Below, in pieces: positions 28,172 to 37,792 of a stretch of 64,000 bases of DNA (within the stretch, counting starts at the first letter, position 1; every line of letters begins with the position of its first letter). Origin of the DNA: Chitinophagaceae bacterium IBVUCB2 (GTDB taxonomy: Bacteria; Bacteroidota; Bacteroidia; Chitinophagales; Chitinophagaceae). The stretch covers positions 1,984,001 through 2,048,000 of the forward strand of contig NFUV01000001.1 in the NCBI GenBank assembly GCA_002127295.1, written 5' to 3'. Under the pieces are notes generated by a model, which saw only the letters and a program-made list of their open reading frames with translations, did no database searches and was not told where the DNA came from. A program made the position numbers and the translations under genes.

Positions 28172-28615
28172 TTAAAACACCAGATGTTCTTTGTTTTTTA
28201 TTTTTTCGTTTGTTAATTCTACAACAAGCTGAACACTATTGATCGTTTTTATCGTAAGAATGGTTTCCTGCAGCGAATCATCACTTACTTCATCCCCTTT
28301 CATCAACCACAGAAAATCCAGGTGTTTGAACTCCGGTAGCAAATATTCTCCATCCCGTTGGTTATTGTATAAATAGTGAGAAAGAAACCGGGTGGACTCA
28401 GCATACTCATACACTGTAAAAAAATAATTTCTCTTCTTTTTAGTGAGTTGTATTTCAAGATTGTTATTGCAGAAGTTTACTCCGATACTGTTATTTAGAT
28501 GCCAGCAAAATTGATAGCCTTTAACCGACGCCATAATGCCAAGAAGCCGGGTGTCAGAAAAAAAATCTTCAGTAAGCTCTTTTGTATCGAGTATAAGTTT
28601 ATTGCGGTCGGCCAT
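28172..28615 (-). CDS. IPExxxVDY family protein
   Basis: The 147-residue protein matches a Bacteroidota family of unknown function: [23 protein letters not shown] near the N-terminus and a variant of the naming motif, [13 protein letters not shown], at about residue 93. In related genomes it often sits by pyruvate kinase; here it follows an M28 peptidase and precedes phhB by 19 nt. Function unknown. Confidence 0.75.
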   Translation of the reverse strand: MADRNKLILDTKELTEDFFSDTRLLGIMASVKGYQFCWHLNNSIGVNFCNNNLEIQLTKKKRNYFFTVYEYAESTRFLSHYLYNNQRDGEYLLPEFKHLDFLWLMKGDEVSDDSLQETILTIKTINSVQLVVELTNEKIKNKEHLVF

Positions 28616-28672
28616 AGAAAGATTTCAACTACAAGTTAATTCTTTGCATTCATCTGACACCAGAAAAATGTT

Positions 28673-30334
28673 TTAAAACTCTACTGTAGCCTCGAGTGTT
28701 TCATTTCCTCTTTTAAATTTTACTTTAGCTTTCTCTCCTTTTTTAAACTTGCCGAGTGTTTGCATATATGTTTCCATGGAGGAAATATTATACTCTCCCA
28801 ATTGAAGAATAATATCGCCGGCTTTTAGCCCTGCTTTTTGTGCAGGCTTGCCTTCGCTTACTCCGTCGGCTCTTACCCCTTCACCGGAATAAGTATAGTC
28901 TGGCATAATACCCATCGACACACTGAAGCGGGCAGAAGTAGTTGTTTGTGCTTCTCTTGTTTTTAGAAAAGCAAGTTTGCCTTTGTCGTTTACAGATTCT
29001 ATTAAGCGGTTGATATGGTTAATGATTTGCTGTTCACCTTCATAATTTACTTTCTCTGCATCGTCAGAGGGTTTATGGTAATCTGTATGCAATCCTGTAA
29101 AATAAAACAATACAGGAATATCTTTTCTGTAAAACGAAGTATGATCACTGGGACCTGTGCCACTACTATCAATCTTAACATTGATAGGTATTCTGTTTCC
29201 CTTTAATCCATCTGCTATAAAAAACTCACTCCATGATGGGGATGTGCCATAGCCACCAACAGTTACGGTTTTTGAGCTATCATTTAGTCTTCCTACCATA
29301 TCCATATTAATCATATAGTTCACTGACTTCAAATCGATAGTAGGATTTTCGACAAAATATTTAGAGCCATACAATCCTAACTCCTCGCCAGAAAAAGCAA
29401 TAAAGAGATAGTTGTTGTTGGTTGCTTTTGAGGATTTTAATTTTCTCCCTAATTCAATTAGTGCTGCTGTGCCGCTTGCATTATCGTCTGCGCCGTTGTG
29501 TATGGCCAATTCATGTGCGGCATGCCTTGAGTTTCCATCTTCACCAAAACCCAGATGATCGTAATGTGCTCCAAGAACTACAGTTGTTGCAGCCTTGTTA
29601 TCAATATATCCAAGTACATTAAAGCCCTGCCTGTTCTTTTCGTCTATTGACACCCTCAGCTTTATATTTAAAGTGGCAGCATTATCACTAAAATATTTTT
29701 TGGCTGCGGCTTTTGAAACATAAAGTACCGGAATGGTTTGTTGTGCAGATTTGTCTTTCCCATCAAATACCAGTTTATCCTCTATGGAAGATGTATTATA
29801 TAATATAACTGCTGAAGCGCCTCTTTCTTTTGCTTTTTTAGCATTTGTTCTGACATAATCCGGTAAATCGAAATGCGGGTTAGTTTTATTTTCTTCCAAT
29901 GTTTCTTTTAAATCAAAAAACCAGGGCATCTCTGCCTCCTGAACAGCGATAGCAGGCAACGCTTCTAAATTTATATCCGGGCTGAAGGGAAATGGGAAAA
30001 AATCTTTTCCGGTTTCCAACGTATCTCCATTAATTAAAAATGTAGTGGTTGCTCCTATTTGCTTACCATCATTAACTATAAATGTTTGTGTGTAATACTC
30101 GGTTCCTTTTGGTGCAAGTCCAATAGCTTTAAACTGGTTGGTGATATATTCCATCGCCAGTTTTTCACCATTTGTTCCGGTCCGGCGGCCTTCTAATTTA
30201 TCGTCTGCCAGGTATTGAATATGTGCTTTTAGATTGTCAAGTGTTTGTGTGTCTGTTTTTGTAACAGTTTTTGACGACGAGCAGGCAGATAAGAAAAATA
30301 GAACTACTGTAGCTTTTGAAATATTAGAAAACAT
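28673..30334 (-). CDS. M28-family aminopeptidase lipoprotein with PA and PDZ domains
   Basis: I start at the ATG at 30334 because it gives a lipoprotein signal (ATVVLFFLSAC). The mature protein has a PA insert, then the M28 zinc ligands: GAHYDHLGFG, NGADDNASGTAA, FSGEELGLYGS, NMDMVGRL and TDYHKPSDD. A C-terminal PDZ domain (GKPAQKAGLKAGDIILQLGEYNI, about residues 490-550) closes it. It is probably an envelope-bound exopeptidase for scavenged peptides. Confidence 0.92.
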   Translation of the reverse strand: MFSNISKATVVLFFLSACSSSKTVTKTDTQTLDNLKAHIQYLADDKLEGRRTGTNGEKLAMEYITNQFKAIGLAPKGTEYYTQTFIVNDGKQIGATTTFLINGDTLETGKDFFPFPFSPDINLEALPAIAVQEAEMPWFFDLKETLEENKTNPHFDLPDYVRTNAKKAKERGASAVILYNTSSIEDKLVFDGKDKSAQQTIPVLYVSKAAAKKYFSDNAATLNIKLRVSIDEKNRQGFNVLGYIDNKAATTVVLGAHYDHLGFGEDGNSRHAAHELAIHNGADDNASGTAALIELGRKLKSSKATNNNYLFIAFSGEELGLYGSKYFVENPTIDLKSVNYMINMDMVGRLNDSSKTVTVGGYGTSPSWSEFFIADGLKGNRIPINVKIDSSGTGPSDHTSFYRKDIPVLFYFTGLHTDYHKPSDDAEKVNYEGEQQIINHINRLIESVNDKGKLAFLKTREAQTTTSARFSVSMGIMPDYTYSGEGVRADGVSEGKPAQKAGLKAGDIILQLGEYNISSMETYMQTLGKFKKGEKAKVKFKRGNETLEATVEF

Positions 30335-30430
30335 GTTTGTTTGGTTATTGAGCTGCAAAGGTATTGGAGCAGCAAGACGGTTGATGCTAATTATTGTAAA
30401 ATTTTAGAACCTCCTTCCCGCAGGGGTGGG

Positions 30431-30540
30431 TTGATGACCGATGTACGGAACGATGAATGGAGCGTCGCAACTGTTGATGCCCAAAGAACCGGAAGTTGGC
30501 TAAAAAACTTCTCCCGATACAGTAGTCTAAAAATCGCAAT
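30431..30540 (+). repeat. Dispersed intergenic element, copy B (feoB leader)
   Basis: Second copy of the element upstream of rho; the core at 30442-30471 matches 26 of 30. The frame through it is open into feoB and could give a false N-terminal extension. Confidence 0.65.
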
Positions 30541-30567
30541 TCGTAAGGTGGTTTGCCCATGCCATTC

Positions 30568-30575
30568 TACATTTG
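30568..30575 (+). promoter_or_regulatory. -7 box just upstream of feoB
   Basis: TACATTTG matches the -7 consensus exactly and ends 14 nt before the TTG start codon, which would place transcription start between them. This supports the internal TTG start rather than the longer frame. I see no good -33 TTG at the usual distance. Confidence 0.45.
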
Positions 30576-30589
30576 CAGGCTACAACAAA

Positions 30590-32710
30590 TTGAAAAAAGT
30601 TAAGTTACATATCGCCTTAGTGGGCAATCCCAACAGCGGAAAGAGTTCGCTATTTAACTGCTTAACAGGACTAAACCAGCAGGTAGGCAATTTTCCCGGG
30701 GTAACAGTTGATAAAAAAACCGGGTCAACTGCTTTATCAGACACCATAAACGCTGAAATTATTGACCTTCCGGGAACTTATAGCCTTTATCCTAAACGGC
30801 TGGATGAATGGGTAAGCTACAAAGTGCTGCTTAACCAGGATAAGGAAATAAAGGCCGATGTGCTGGTGGTAGTGGCTGATGCCAGTAACCTGAAACGGAA
30901 CCTCCTTTTTTGCACCCAGATCATTGATCTGAAAGCCCCGGTGGTAATTGCCCTGACCATGATGGATATGGCCAATCGCAAAGGAATTAAAATTGATATT
31001 CCTTCGCTGGAAAGAGAATTAGGTGTGCCCGTGGTAGCAGTTAATCCGAGAAAAAATAAAGGTATTACCCAATTAAAGAAAGCGATTGAGCAAACGGCAC
31101 AACATCTTTATCATATTCCGGCCCGTGATTTTATTGATAATAAAGCGCTGTGCCCACTCCCCATCGAAGAAGTAAAGGAAGAGCTTCCGCATATTAGTGA
31201 TTATGCTGCTATCCACTATCTCATCAATCATGAAGGGTTTGAGTTGGATGAAATATTGCAACAAAAGATAGAACGGATAGAGAAGAGAAATAATTTTAAT
31301 CCTACCAAAACACAGGCTGAAGAAATTCTGCAGCGATACAGTCGCATCCGCCACATCATGCAACAAGCAGTGTCGGAACCAGACCCATTGCAGAAATCCT
31401 TGTTCACGGAGAAGCTGGATAATTTATTGTTGCACCGGGTGTGGGGTTATGTTATTTTACTGGGTGTTCTATTTCTATTGTTTCAAAGTGTGTTTTGGCT
31501 GGCGCAATATCCTATGGATTGGATTGAGCTGGGTTTTGCTGAACTATCACAATCCCTTTCAAATGCATTACCTGAAAGTCGCTGGACCGATTTATTAATA
31601 AATGGAGTAATTGCGGGGCTCGGTGGCATTTTAATTTTTGTGCCGCAGATCATGATCCTTTTTGGGTTGATCACTTTATTAGAAGATACTGGCTATATGG
31701 CCCGCATCAGTTTTCTTTCTGATAGATTGATGCGAAGTGTGGGATTGAATGGAAAAAGCGTAATGCCAATGATCAGCGGATTTGCCTGTGCCGTTCCGGC
31801 CATTATGAGTGCAAGAAATATAGAGAATAGGAAAGAACGATTGCTTACAATTTTGATAACACCGCTGATGAGTTGCTCGGCAAGGCTTCCGGTGTATACG
31901 ATATTGATTGGGCTGGTAATTCCGAAAACTTACTTGCTAGGTTTTTTGGGTGTGCAGGGATTGGTGATGATGGGATTGTATTTGCTTGGATTGGTGATGG
32001 CATTGATCGTCTCGTATATAGCCAAATGGTTTATTCATATAAAGGAAAAAAGTTTTTTCATTCTTGAACTCCCTACCTATCGTTCTCCCCGTTGGAACAA
32101 TGTCTTGCCAACGATGATAAGCAAAGCCAAAATTTTTGTGTTTGACGCCGGTAAAGTGATCATGATAATCAGTTTGGTGTTGTGGGCTTTATCATCATTT
32201 GGACCTGGTAATTCAATGCAACAAGTTACCCAGCAATATAACGAGCAGAAAAAACAACCCGGAGCAGATATAAACCAACTGCGAATTGCCTATCAAACCG
32301 ATTTGCTGGAAACCTCCTACGCCGGAAGAATGGGCAAAGCCATTGAACCTGCTATTACTCCGCTGGGTTATGATTGGAAAATAGGTATTGCGTTAATTAC
32401 ATCTTTTGCTGCAAGAGAAGTTTTCGTTGGCACTATGGCCACTTTATATAGTGTGGGTAATGAAGATGAAGGAAGTTTATTGCTGAAAGAAAAAATGAAA
32501 GCAGCCGTAAAACCAGATGGCACACCTGTATTTAATCTCGCCTCCGGATTATCGCTAATGATATTTTATGTATTTGCTATGCAGTGCATGAGCACATTGG
32601 CAGTAGTAAAAAGAGAAACCAAAAGCTGGAAATGGCCTATTATTCAATTGGTATATATGACAGGGTTGGCGTATTTGATGAGTTGGGTGGTGTACCAGTT
32701 GTTTAAGTAA
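30590..32710 (+). CDS. feoB: Ferrous iron transport protein B
   Basis: The 706-residue protein starts at a TTG (30590). The frame is open upstream to 30341, but that stretch encodes a dispersed repeat and unlikely sequence. The N-terminal G domain shows G1 ALVGNPNSGKSSL, G3 IDLPGTYSLYP and NPRKNKG. The membrane part has two Gate domains (LINGVIAGLGGILIFVPQI, then GNSM..GKAIEPAITPLGYDWKIGIALI) with CAVPAIMSAR between. It imports Fe2+ in a GTP-dependent way. feoA is not adjacent; it lies 4.2 kb away on the other strand. The stop codon abuts that of the next convergent gene. Confidence 0.94.
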   Translation: MKKVKLHIALVGNPNSGKSSLFNCLTGLNQQVGNFPGVTVDKKTGSTALSDTINAEIIDLPGTYSLYPKRLDEWVSYKVLLNQDKEIKADVLVVVADASNLKRNLLFCTQIIDLKAPVVIALTMMDMANRKGIKIDIPSLERELGVPVVAVNPRKNKGITQLKKAIEQTAQHLYHIPARDFIDNKALCPLPIEEVKEELPHISDYAAIHYLINHEGFELDEILQQKIERIEKRNNFNPTKTQAEEILQRYSRIRHIMQQAVSEPDPLQKSLFTEKLDNLLLHRVWGYVILLGVLFLLFQSVFWLAQYPMDWIELGFAELSQSLSNALPESRWTDLLINGVIAGLGGILIFVPQIMILFGLITLLEDTGYMARISFLSDRLMRSVGLNGKSVMPMISGFACAVPAIMSARNIENRKERLLTILITPLMSCSARLPVYTILIGLVIPKTYLLGFLGVQGLVMMGLYLLGLVMALIVSYIAKWFIHIKEKSFFILELPTYRSPRWNNVLPTMISKAKIFVFDAGKVIMIISLVLWALSSFGPGNSMQQVTQQYNEQKKQPGADINQLRIAYQTDLLETSYAGRMGKAIEPAITPLGYDWKIGIALITSFAAREVFVGTMATLYSVGNEDEGSLLLKEKMKAAVKPDGTPVFNLASGLSLMIFYVFAMQCMSTLAVVKRETKSWKWPIIQLVYMTGLAYLMSWVVYQLFK

Positions 32711-33592
32711 TTATTTTGGTTTGAAGTTCGGCTCAAAATAATCCCACAGCATCTTCGAAATTTTTCTTGCCATTGTCCAGGCTTCATTTTCATGTGTCCA
32801 GCGAATGTCTTTGTTGTTCTTGGTAAAAATGCAAAAGATGTAAGGATTATTAGGTGCATTGACCAATAACACTTCACTTCTTGATGCATTTACACAGCCG
32901 TTTTTGCTGAATACTTCTATGGTAGGTGGTATCATTGAAATAGCTTCATCCACATCCCAATAATTTCTGCCAAGACTGCGCATCATTCTTTCGCAGGCGG
33001 TTGCCGAAATTATTTCGCTGTGGTATATTTTTTCAAATAGCATTCCCATTTCTGTTGGAGTTGTTTGCCCCCAGCCATATTGAGTTCTATTTTCTTCTCT
33101 ACCCGGTGTTCTTGAATTTACCCTGGTGTCTTTAAATCCGTGATTGGCCAAAATTTCATTTATTCTCGTTCCGGTTCCGGCTAAACTTTGCAACCACAAG
33201 CTTGCAGTATTGTCGCTGGTAGTAAGCATCAGCATCATTACTTTTTTCAGTAATACTTTTTCATTGTTTTTAAAAGAGCCCAATATATCTGAGCCGGCGT
33301 AGAGCAATGAATCTTTATAAACGAGTGAAGAATCATATTTCAATTCTCCGCTGTTTATTTTATCCATGATACCAACCAGTATCGGCACTTTTACAATACT
33401 GGCGGTGGGAAAAATTGTATCGGCATTAATAAAAGCTGTTTTACCGGTGCGGAGATTTTTTACATAAATACCAATATCACCATTAAAGCCTTTTATGGCT
33501 TCTTCTAATTTCGATTGTAACTTCTTGTCTGTCTTTTGTGCATTACCAAAAAGAGGAATGAAGAATAAAAGGAAGATGATCGTTTTTTTCAT
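32711..33592 (-). CDS. Exported class A beta-lactamase-like serine hydrolase
   Basis: The 293-residue protein has a signal peptide ending ..GNAQ. Penicillin-recognising motifs are SIVK (TASIVKVPI, nucleophile Ser about 67), SDN (TTSDNTASL, about 124) and, where KTG is expected, KNG (FSKNGCVN). The omega-loop region reads REENRTQYGWG, so an acylation-cycle Glu is possible. Families like this include true beta-lactamases and other serine hydrolases. The changed KTG motif makes drug hydrolysis uncertain. Confidence 0.75.
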   Translation of the reverse strand: MKKTIIFLLFFIPLFGNAQKTDKKLQSKLEEAIKGFNGDIGIYVKNLRTGKTAFINADTIFPTASIVKVPILVGIMDKINSGELKYDSSLVYKDSLLYAGSDILGSFKNNEKVLLKKVMMLMLTTSDNTASLWLQSLAGTGTRINEILANHGFKDTRVNSRTPGREENRTQYGWGQTTPTEMGMLFEKIYHSEIISATACERMMRSLGRNYWDVDEAISMIPPTIEVFSKNGCVNASRSEVLLVNAPNNPYIFCIFTKNNKDIRWTHENEAWTMARKISKMLWDYFEPNFKPK

Positions 33593-33616
33593 ATTGTATT
33601 CGTCTTTGACTAAATA

Positions 33617-34921
33617 TTATTTCATATTCATATAATCAAATACTAAATCACAAAATGCTTTGATGCCGGTTTTCATTCCACTTTCATCGATATAAAAATC
33701 AGCTGTATGATGTGCGGGGGCTGTTTTTGAATCTTTTCCTTTTGGCATTCCGCCCAATGAAAAAAAGAAAGCCGGGGCTTTTGTTCCGTAATAAGAAAAA
33801 TCCTCAGCAGCTGTAACCCACTCTTTTTCCGACACATTATCAGCACCTGCTGCCGATTGCAGTGAAGGAATCATTTTTTTTACCAGTTCGGGGTCATTGT
33901 AAGTCACCAATGTTTTGGTATGAATAGCCACTTCTGCCTTTGCGCCTGAGGCTTCTGCAATTTTCTCTGCTGTTAATTTTATTTTTGCATGCACTTCTTT
34001 TTGCATTGCAGGATCCAGAGTTCTTATGGTTCCTTCCATTATACACTCTTCCGGTATAATATTATTTCTAACCCCGGCCTGTATTTTCCCAACACTGATT
34101 ATTACTGGTGCTTTTGTTATTTCAGATTGGCGGCTAACAATGAATTGTAATCCATCAATTATTTGTGCCGAAATTTGTATCGGATCAATTCCTTTCCATG
34201 GTTGAGAGCCATGACTTCCTCTTCCTTTTACTTTAATTGTAAACCAATCCGAAGACGCCATGGATGCTCCGGATTTATATTTAATTTTTCCAACTTCAAT
34301 ATCCGACCAGATATGCATTCCAAAAATGGCATCTACTTTTGGATTATTCATTACTCCTTCTTTTATCATTAAAGAAGCCCCCCCTTCTTCACCTTCAGGC
34401 GGACCTTCTTCTGCTGGTTGAAAAATAAACTTCACAGTGCCTTTTATATCATTCTTCATACCCGAAAGAATTTCTGCCACACTCATTAATATAGCAGTAT
34501 GCGTATCATGTCCGCATGCATGCATTACTCCTACTTCCTGTCCGTTGTAAGTTGTTCGTTGTTTTGATGCAAATGGAAGGCTTCCTCTTTCTTCAACTGG
34601 CAATGCATCAATATCTGCCCGCAATGCTACACATGGGCCAGGTTTTCCTCCCTTTAAAATGGCGACCACTCCTGTTTTTGCAATCCCTTCCTGTACATCA
34701 AGTCCGAATTTTTTTAAATGCTCAGCGATGATCTTTGCAGTTCTTGTTTCCCGGTTGCCCAATTCCGGGTGTTCATGAAAGTCTCTTCTCCAGGCAATAC
34801 ATTTCGATTCTATTTTGTCAGCAGCCACTGCTGCTTTTTCTTTCAGCTTTGTAACATCTGTCTGCGCCGATGAGTCAAAGAAGGCTAATACGAACAGAAC
34901 GGGCAAGAGAAATTTGAGCAT
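33617..34921 (-). CDS. Exported M20-family amidohydrolase/carboxypeptidase
   Basis: The 434-residue protein has a signal peptide ending ..DSSAQ. M20D motifs are clear: LGNRETRTAK, metal-binding MHACGHDTHTAILM, FIFQPAEEGPPEGEEGG and a final APAHHTADFY. Such enzymes remove acyl groups from amino acids (hippurate-type) or act as carboxypeptidases. The gap to the serine hydrolase gene is 24 nt, so the two may be cotranscribed as an envelope amide-hydrolysis pair. Confidence 0.92.
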   Translation of the reverse strand: MLKFLLPVLFVLAFFDSSAQTDVTKLKEKAAVAADKIESKCIAWRRDFHEHPELGNRETRTAKIIAEHLKKFGLDVQEGIAKTGVVAILKGGKPGPCVALRADIDALPVEERGSLPFASKQRTTYNGQEVGVMHACGHDTHTAILMSVAEILSGMKNDIKGTVKFIFQPAEEGPPEGEEGGASLMIKEGVMNNPKVDAIFGMHIWSDIEVGKIKYKSGASMASSDWFTIKVKGRGSHGSQPWKGIDPIQISAQIIDGLQFIVSRQSEITKAPVIISVGKIQAGVRNNIIPEECIMEGTIRTLDPAMQKEVHAKIKLTAEKIAEASGAKAEVAIHTKTLVTYNDPELVKKMIPSLQSAAGADNVSEKEWVTAAEDFSYYGTKAPAFFFSLGGMPKGKDSKTAPAHHTADFYIDESGMKTGIKAFCDLVFDYMNMK

Positions 34922-35092
34922 AGATTATTTTTTATGAATTTACTGTAAATAGTCTTTGTCGTATTATTATTTTGCCGGAGCAAATATTTATCGCTGTAAA
35001 TATTGATGTTTATTTAATTCTTTTCATCGGCCGGAAAATTCTACTATATTTTAATGCATCTGCCCTATGATTTTATTTATATTTAATATACC

Positions 35093-36337
35093 ATGCTGCT
35101 GCGCCATATACCATTTTTAAAGGCTGTTCTTTTGCATAGTGTTACTGCCTTTGGCGGACCCCAGGCGCATATTGGTATGATGATGAAAACTTTTGTGCAG
35201 CAAAGACCATATGTTACAGAGCAGGAACTGATGGAATACAATGCATTTTGCCAGTTACTCCCCGGCGCTTCTTCTACTCAAACACTAACATTAATTGGAT
35301 ATAAACGGGGCGGTGTTCCGCTGGCAATTATTACATTATTAGTTTGGATCTTGCCTGCCTGTATTCTGATGGGGGCATTATCGTTCTTGCTGCAGTACAT
35401 CGACAAGCGTCAATTAGGAACCGATATTTTTAAATTCATTCCGCCTATGGCGGCTGGTTTTTTGGTGTATGCAGCATTTATTGCATTTCCTTTAGCTATA
35501 AAAAATACGATCACCTGGGTAATAATGCTAGTAAGTACAGCAGCCACTTACTTTTTGTTTGGTCAGCCATGGGTTATCCCCGCATTAATTATTACCGGGG
35601 GAATAGCAACTAACCTTAGCCGTAAACGTATTCCACAAACAGAACAAAAGCCAAGAAAGATCAAATGGTGGAATTTTTGGCTTTTTGGAATAATCTTTAT
35701 TGCCGCAGGATTTATCAGTGAAAGGGCAAGAATTGACGAATGGCCCAATAGAAAACCGATCAACCTTTTTGAAAATACCTATCGTATGGGCAGTCTTGTG
35801 TTTGGTGGCGGGCAAGTTCTTATGCCCATGATGTATGAGCAATGGAGTGTAAGACCTGAAATTGAAAAAGTAAAGGAGAAAAACCCAAACGTAGTGCAGA
35901 TAGATGAAAAAGATATGTACACTGCAATGGGAATTGTTAGAGCAGTGCCGGGTCCCGTTTTTTCCATCGCAGCATTCGCTGGAGGAATGGCCCTAAAAGA
36001 CATGGGAACCGAAATGCAAATTGTAGGATGTCTGATCGGAATGATCGCCATTTTTCTTCCCAGCGCCTTGCTCGTCTTATTTTTTTTCCCGATCTGGAAT
36101 AATTTAAAAAAATATGCTGCGGTGTATCGTTCGCTGGAAGGAATTAATGCCGTGGTAATTGGTATAATGATCGCTTCCACTTTTTATATCATGAAAGATA
36201 TTTCAGTATCAGAATTTAAAACAGTGAGTATTATTAATGTTCTTACTATACTTGGAACATTTCTTTTACTGAACTTTACCCGCATTGCTCCGCCGCTTAT
36301 TGTATTGGGTTGCCTGGGATTAGGATTTATTTTCTAG
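35093..36337 (+). CDS. chrA: Chromate transporter family protein (ChrA)
   Basis: The 414-residue membrane protein has the two-half architecture of long-chain ChrA: first half [13 protein letters not shown] and [19 protein letters not shown], second half [16 protein letters not shown] and [19 protein letters not shown]. About ten to twelve hydrophobic segments are visible. It may export chromate or transport related anions; direct resistance is not proved by sequence. It is convergent with nadD with one base between the stop codons. Confidence 0.88.
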   Translation: MLLRHIPFLKAVLLHSVTAFGGPQAHIGMMMKTFVQQRPYVTEQELMEYNAFCQLLPGASSTQTLTLIGYKRGGVPLAIITLLVWILPACILMGALSFLLQYIDKRQLGTDIFKFIPPMAAGFLVYAAFIAFPLAIKNTITWVIMLVSTAATYFLFGQPWVIPALIITGGIATNLSRKRIPQTEQKPRKIKWWNFWLFGIIFIAAGFISERARIDEWPNRKPINLFENTYRMGSLVFGGGQVLMPMMYEQWSVRPEIEKVKEKNPNVVQIDEKDMYTAMGIVRAVPGPVFSIAAFAGGMALKDMGTEMQIVGCLIGMIAIFLPSALLVLFFFPIWNNLKKYAAVYRSLEGINAVVIGIMIASTFYIMKDISVSEFKTVSIINVLTILGTFLLLNFTRIAPPLIVLGCLGLGFIF

Positions 36338-36338
36338 A

Positions 36339-36911
36339 CTATTTTTTATAATACCCCCCTCTTTCAATTTCTTCTCTTACATTTTCCGGTACTAGATAGC
36401 GGATGGATTTTCCTTCTTTAAGATACTTACGTACTTGTGTAGCCGAAAGTTGTAATAATGGAGCTTCCACAATATGTAGTTTTGCATTTACATGATTGGT
36501 TACCTCAAAACCTGGCCTCAGATAAACATATACATCATAGTCCCTTGCAATAACTTCATAGTTTTTCCACTTGTGTAAATTTTGAAAACTATCGCTGCCC
36601 ATGATGATGCAGAATTCATGTTCTGGATTTTTCTCTTTCAAATAAGCTAAAGTAGAGGTTGTGTAGGAGGGTTTGGGTAAACTAAATTCGATTTCAGAAG
36701 CCTTAATTCGATGATCATTTTCTGTGGCCAGATTTACCAGGTGTAAACGATGGTATTCGTTCAATAAAGAAGTTTCGCTTTTAAAAGGATTTTGCGGGGA
36801 AACTACAAACCAGATCCGCTCTATATCTGTTTCGTTCAAAATATGATTGGCAATGATAAGATGTGCAACATGAACAGGGTTAAAAGAACCGAAGTATAGC
36901 CCTATTTTCAT
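36339..36911 (-). CDS. nadD: Nicotinate-nucleotide adenylyltransferase
   Basis: The 190-residue protein has the nucleotidylyl-transferase motif GLYFGSFNPVHVAHLIIA at the start, IMGSDSFQNLHKWKNY in the middle and the ISSTxIR equivalent LSATQVRKYLKEG near the end. It makes deamido-NAD from NaMN and ATP. It follows feoA by 16 nt on the same strand and is probably cotranscribed with it. Confidence 0.95.
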   Translation of the reverse strand: MKIGLYFGSFNPVHVAHLIIANHILNETDIERIWFVVSPQNPFKSETSLLNEYHRLHLVNLATENDHRIKASEIEFSLPKPSYTTSTLAYLKEKNPEHEFCIIMGSDSFQNLHKWKNYEVIARDYDVYVYLRPGFEVTNHVNAKLHIVEAPLLQLSATQVRKYLKEGKSIRYLVPENVREEIERGGYYKK

Positions 36912-36927
36912 TTTAAAATATTGATTA

Positions 36928-37158
36928 TCAATATGTTATTTCAACCAAAATATGTTCTGCCTCGTTCAGGCGAAGACTTAAATGATATCCTGCTACATTC
37001 ACAGAAATTGGGTCACCGAGAGGTGCAATTTGCTCCATCATTATTCTTTCGCCAGGCACACAGCCCATTTCCATTAGCTTTAGAAAAATCTCATTGCTAT
37101 TAAACTCTTTAATAATTCCTTCCTGTCCTGGTTTCATTTCCGAAAGCCTCGCAATCAT
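36928..37158 (-). CDS. feoA: Ferrous iron transport protein A
   Basis: The 76-residue SH3-like protein shows ARLSEMKPGQEGIIKEF, LKLMEMGCVPGERI and AGYHLSLRLNEAEHILVE, the standard FeoA pattern. FeoA supports FeoB. It is encoded with nadD, not with feoB, which lies 4.2 kb away. The region upstream to ybeY is a 68-nt divergent promoter. Confidence 0.93.
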   Translation of the reverse strand: MIARLSEMKPGQEGIIKEFNSNEIFLKLMEMGCVPGERIMMEQIAPLGDPISVNVAGYHLSLRLNEAEHILVEITY

Positions 37159-37226
37159 TAGCCTGTTTTATTAATTATAGCAAAACTACCCTTGTTGGTT
37201 GGTTTTTCTTTACGAATTTTGAAATT

Positions 37227-37661
37227 ATGCCTTCAAAATCAAAAGTTTGCTTCTTTTTCGAGAAAAAGGGATTTGTCCTTCAGAACCGGGCGGAATTGAA
37301 GGCCTTTATTGAAATCCTCTTTAAAAAAGAAAAAAAGAAGCTGGCTTCTATTAATTACATTTTTTGTTCGGATAAACGGCTTTTGGAAATTAACCAACAG
37401 TTTCTCCGCCACGATTACTACACAGATATAATCACTTTTGATCTTTCCGAAGCTGAAGCTACACAGGCTGAAATCTATATCAGCATCGATCGGGTTAAGG
37501 AAAATGCTAAAAACGAGGGTGTGTCATTCAGGTCTGAACTTCTCCGGGTAATATTTCATGGAGCACTTCATTTGTGTGGATATAAGGATAAAACAAAGAC
37601 AGAAAGTAACATAATGAGGGAAAGAGAGGGTTTTTATCTTTTAAGCTATTTTAAAGACTAA
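37227..37661 (+). CDS. ybeY: Endoribonuclease YbeY (rRNA maturation)
   Basis: The 144-residue protein has YTDIITFDLSEA and the metal site VIFHGALHLCGYKDKTK. In Bacteroidota the third His of the usual H-G-x-L-H-L-x-G-x-D-H is normally replaced as here, so this is not a defect. It processes 16S rRNA 3' ends and takes part in ribosome quality control. Confidence 0.93.
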   Translation: MPSKSKVCFFFEKKGFVLQNRAELKAFIEILFKKEKKKLASINYIFCSDKRLLEINQQFLRHDYYTDIITFDLSEAEATQAEIYISIDRVKENAKNEGVSFRSELLRVIFHGALHLCGYKDKTKTESNIMREREGFYLLSYFKD

Positions 37662-37670
37662 AGAAGGGTC

Positions 37671-37686
37671 GATTTCACGTGGAACT
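37671..37686. promoter_or_regulatory. parS-like site 1
   Basis: The 16 bases contain TTTCACGTGGAAC and match the common parS palindrome (TGTTTCACGTGAAACA) at 12 of 16 positions, with an intact CACGTG centre. It lies between ybeY and mnmG. Confidence 0.35.
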
Positions 37687-37705
37687 TCTCACTCAGGAAT
37701 ATTTC

Positions 37706-37721
37706 TATTTCACGGGAAACA
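37706..37721. promoter_or_regulatory. parS-like site 2
   Basis: TATTTCACGGGAAACA matches the parS palindrome at 14 of 16 positions, 20 nt from site 1. parS sites classically lie near gidA/mnmG, but no parA or parB is in this window. Confidence 0.4.
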
Positions 37722-37777
37722 TTGTTCATTTATCAACTGATCCTTTAATCTCCTCTCCTTAATCACTTTTCCTGCAC

Positions 37778-37785
37778 TACCTTTG
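37778..37785 (+). promoter_or_regulatory. -7 box of mnmG
   Basis: TACCTTTG is an exact -7 consensus only 7 nt from the ATG, so the mRNA would have almost no leader. No -33 TTG is visible at 19-21 nt. Confidence 0.45.
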
Positions 37786-37792
37786 CCAACTT

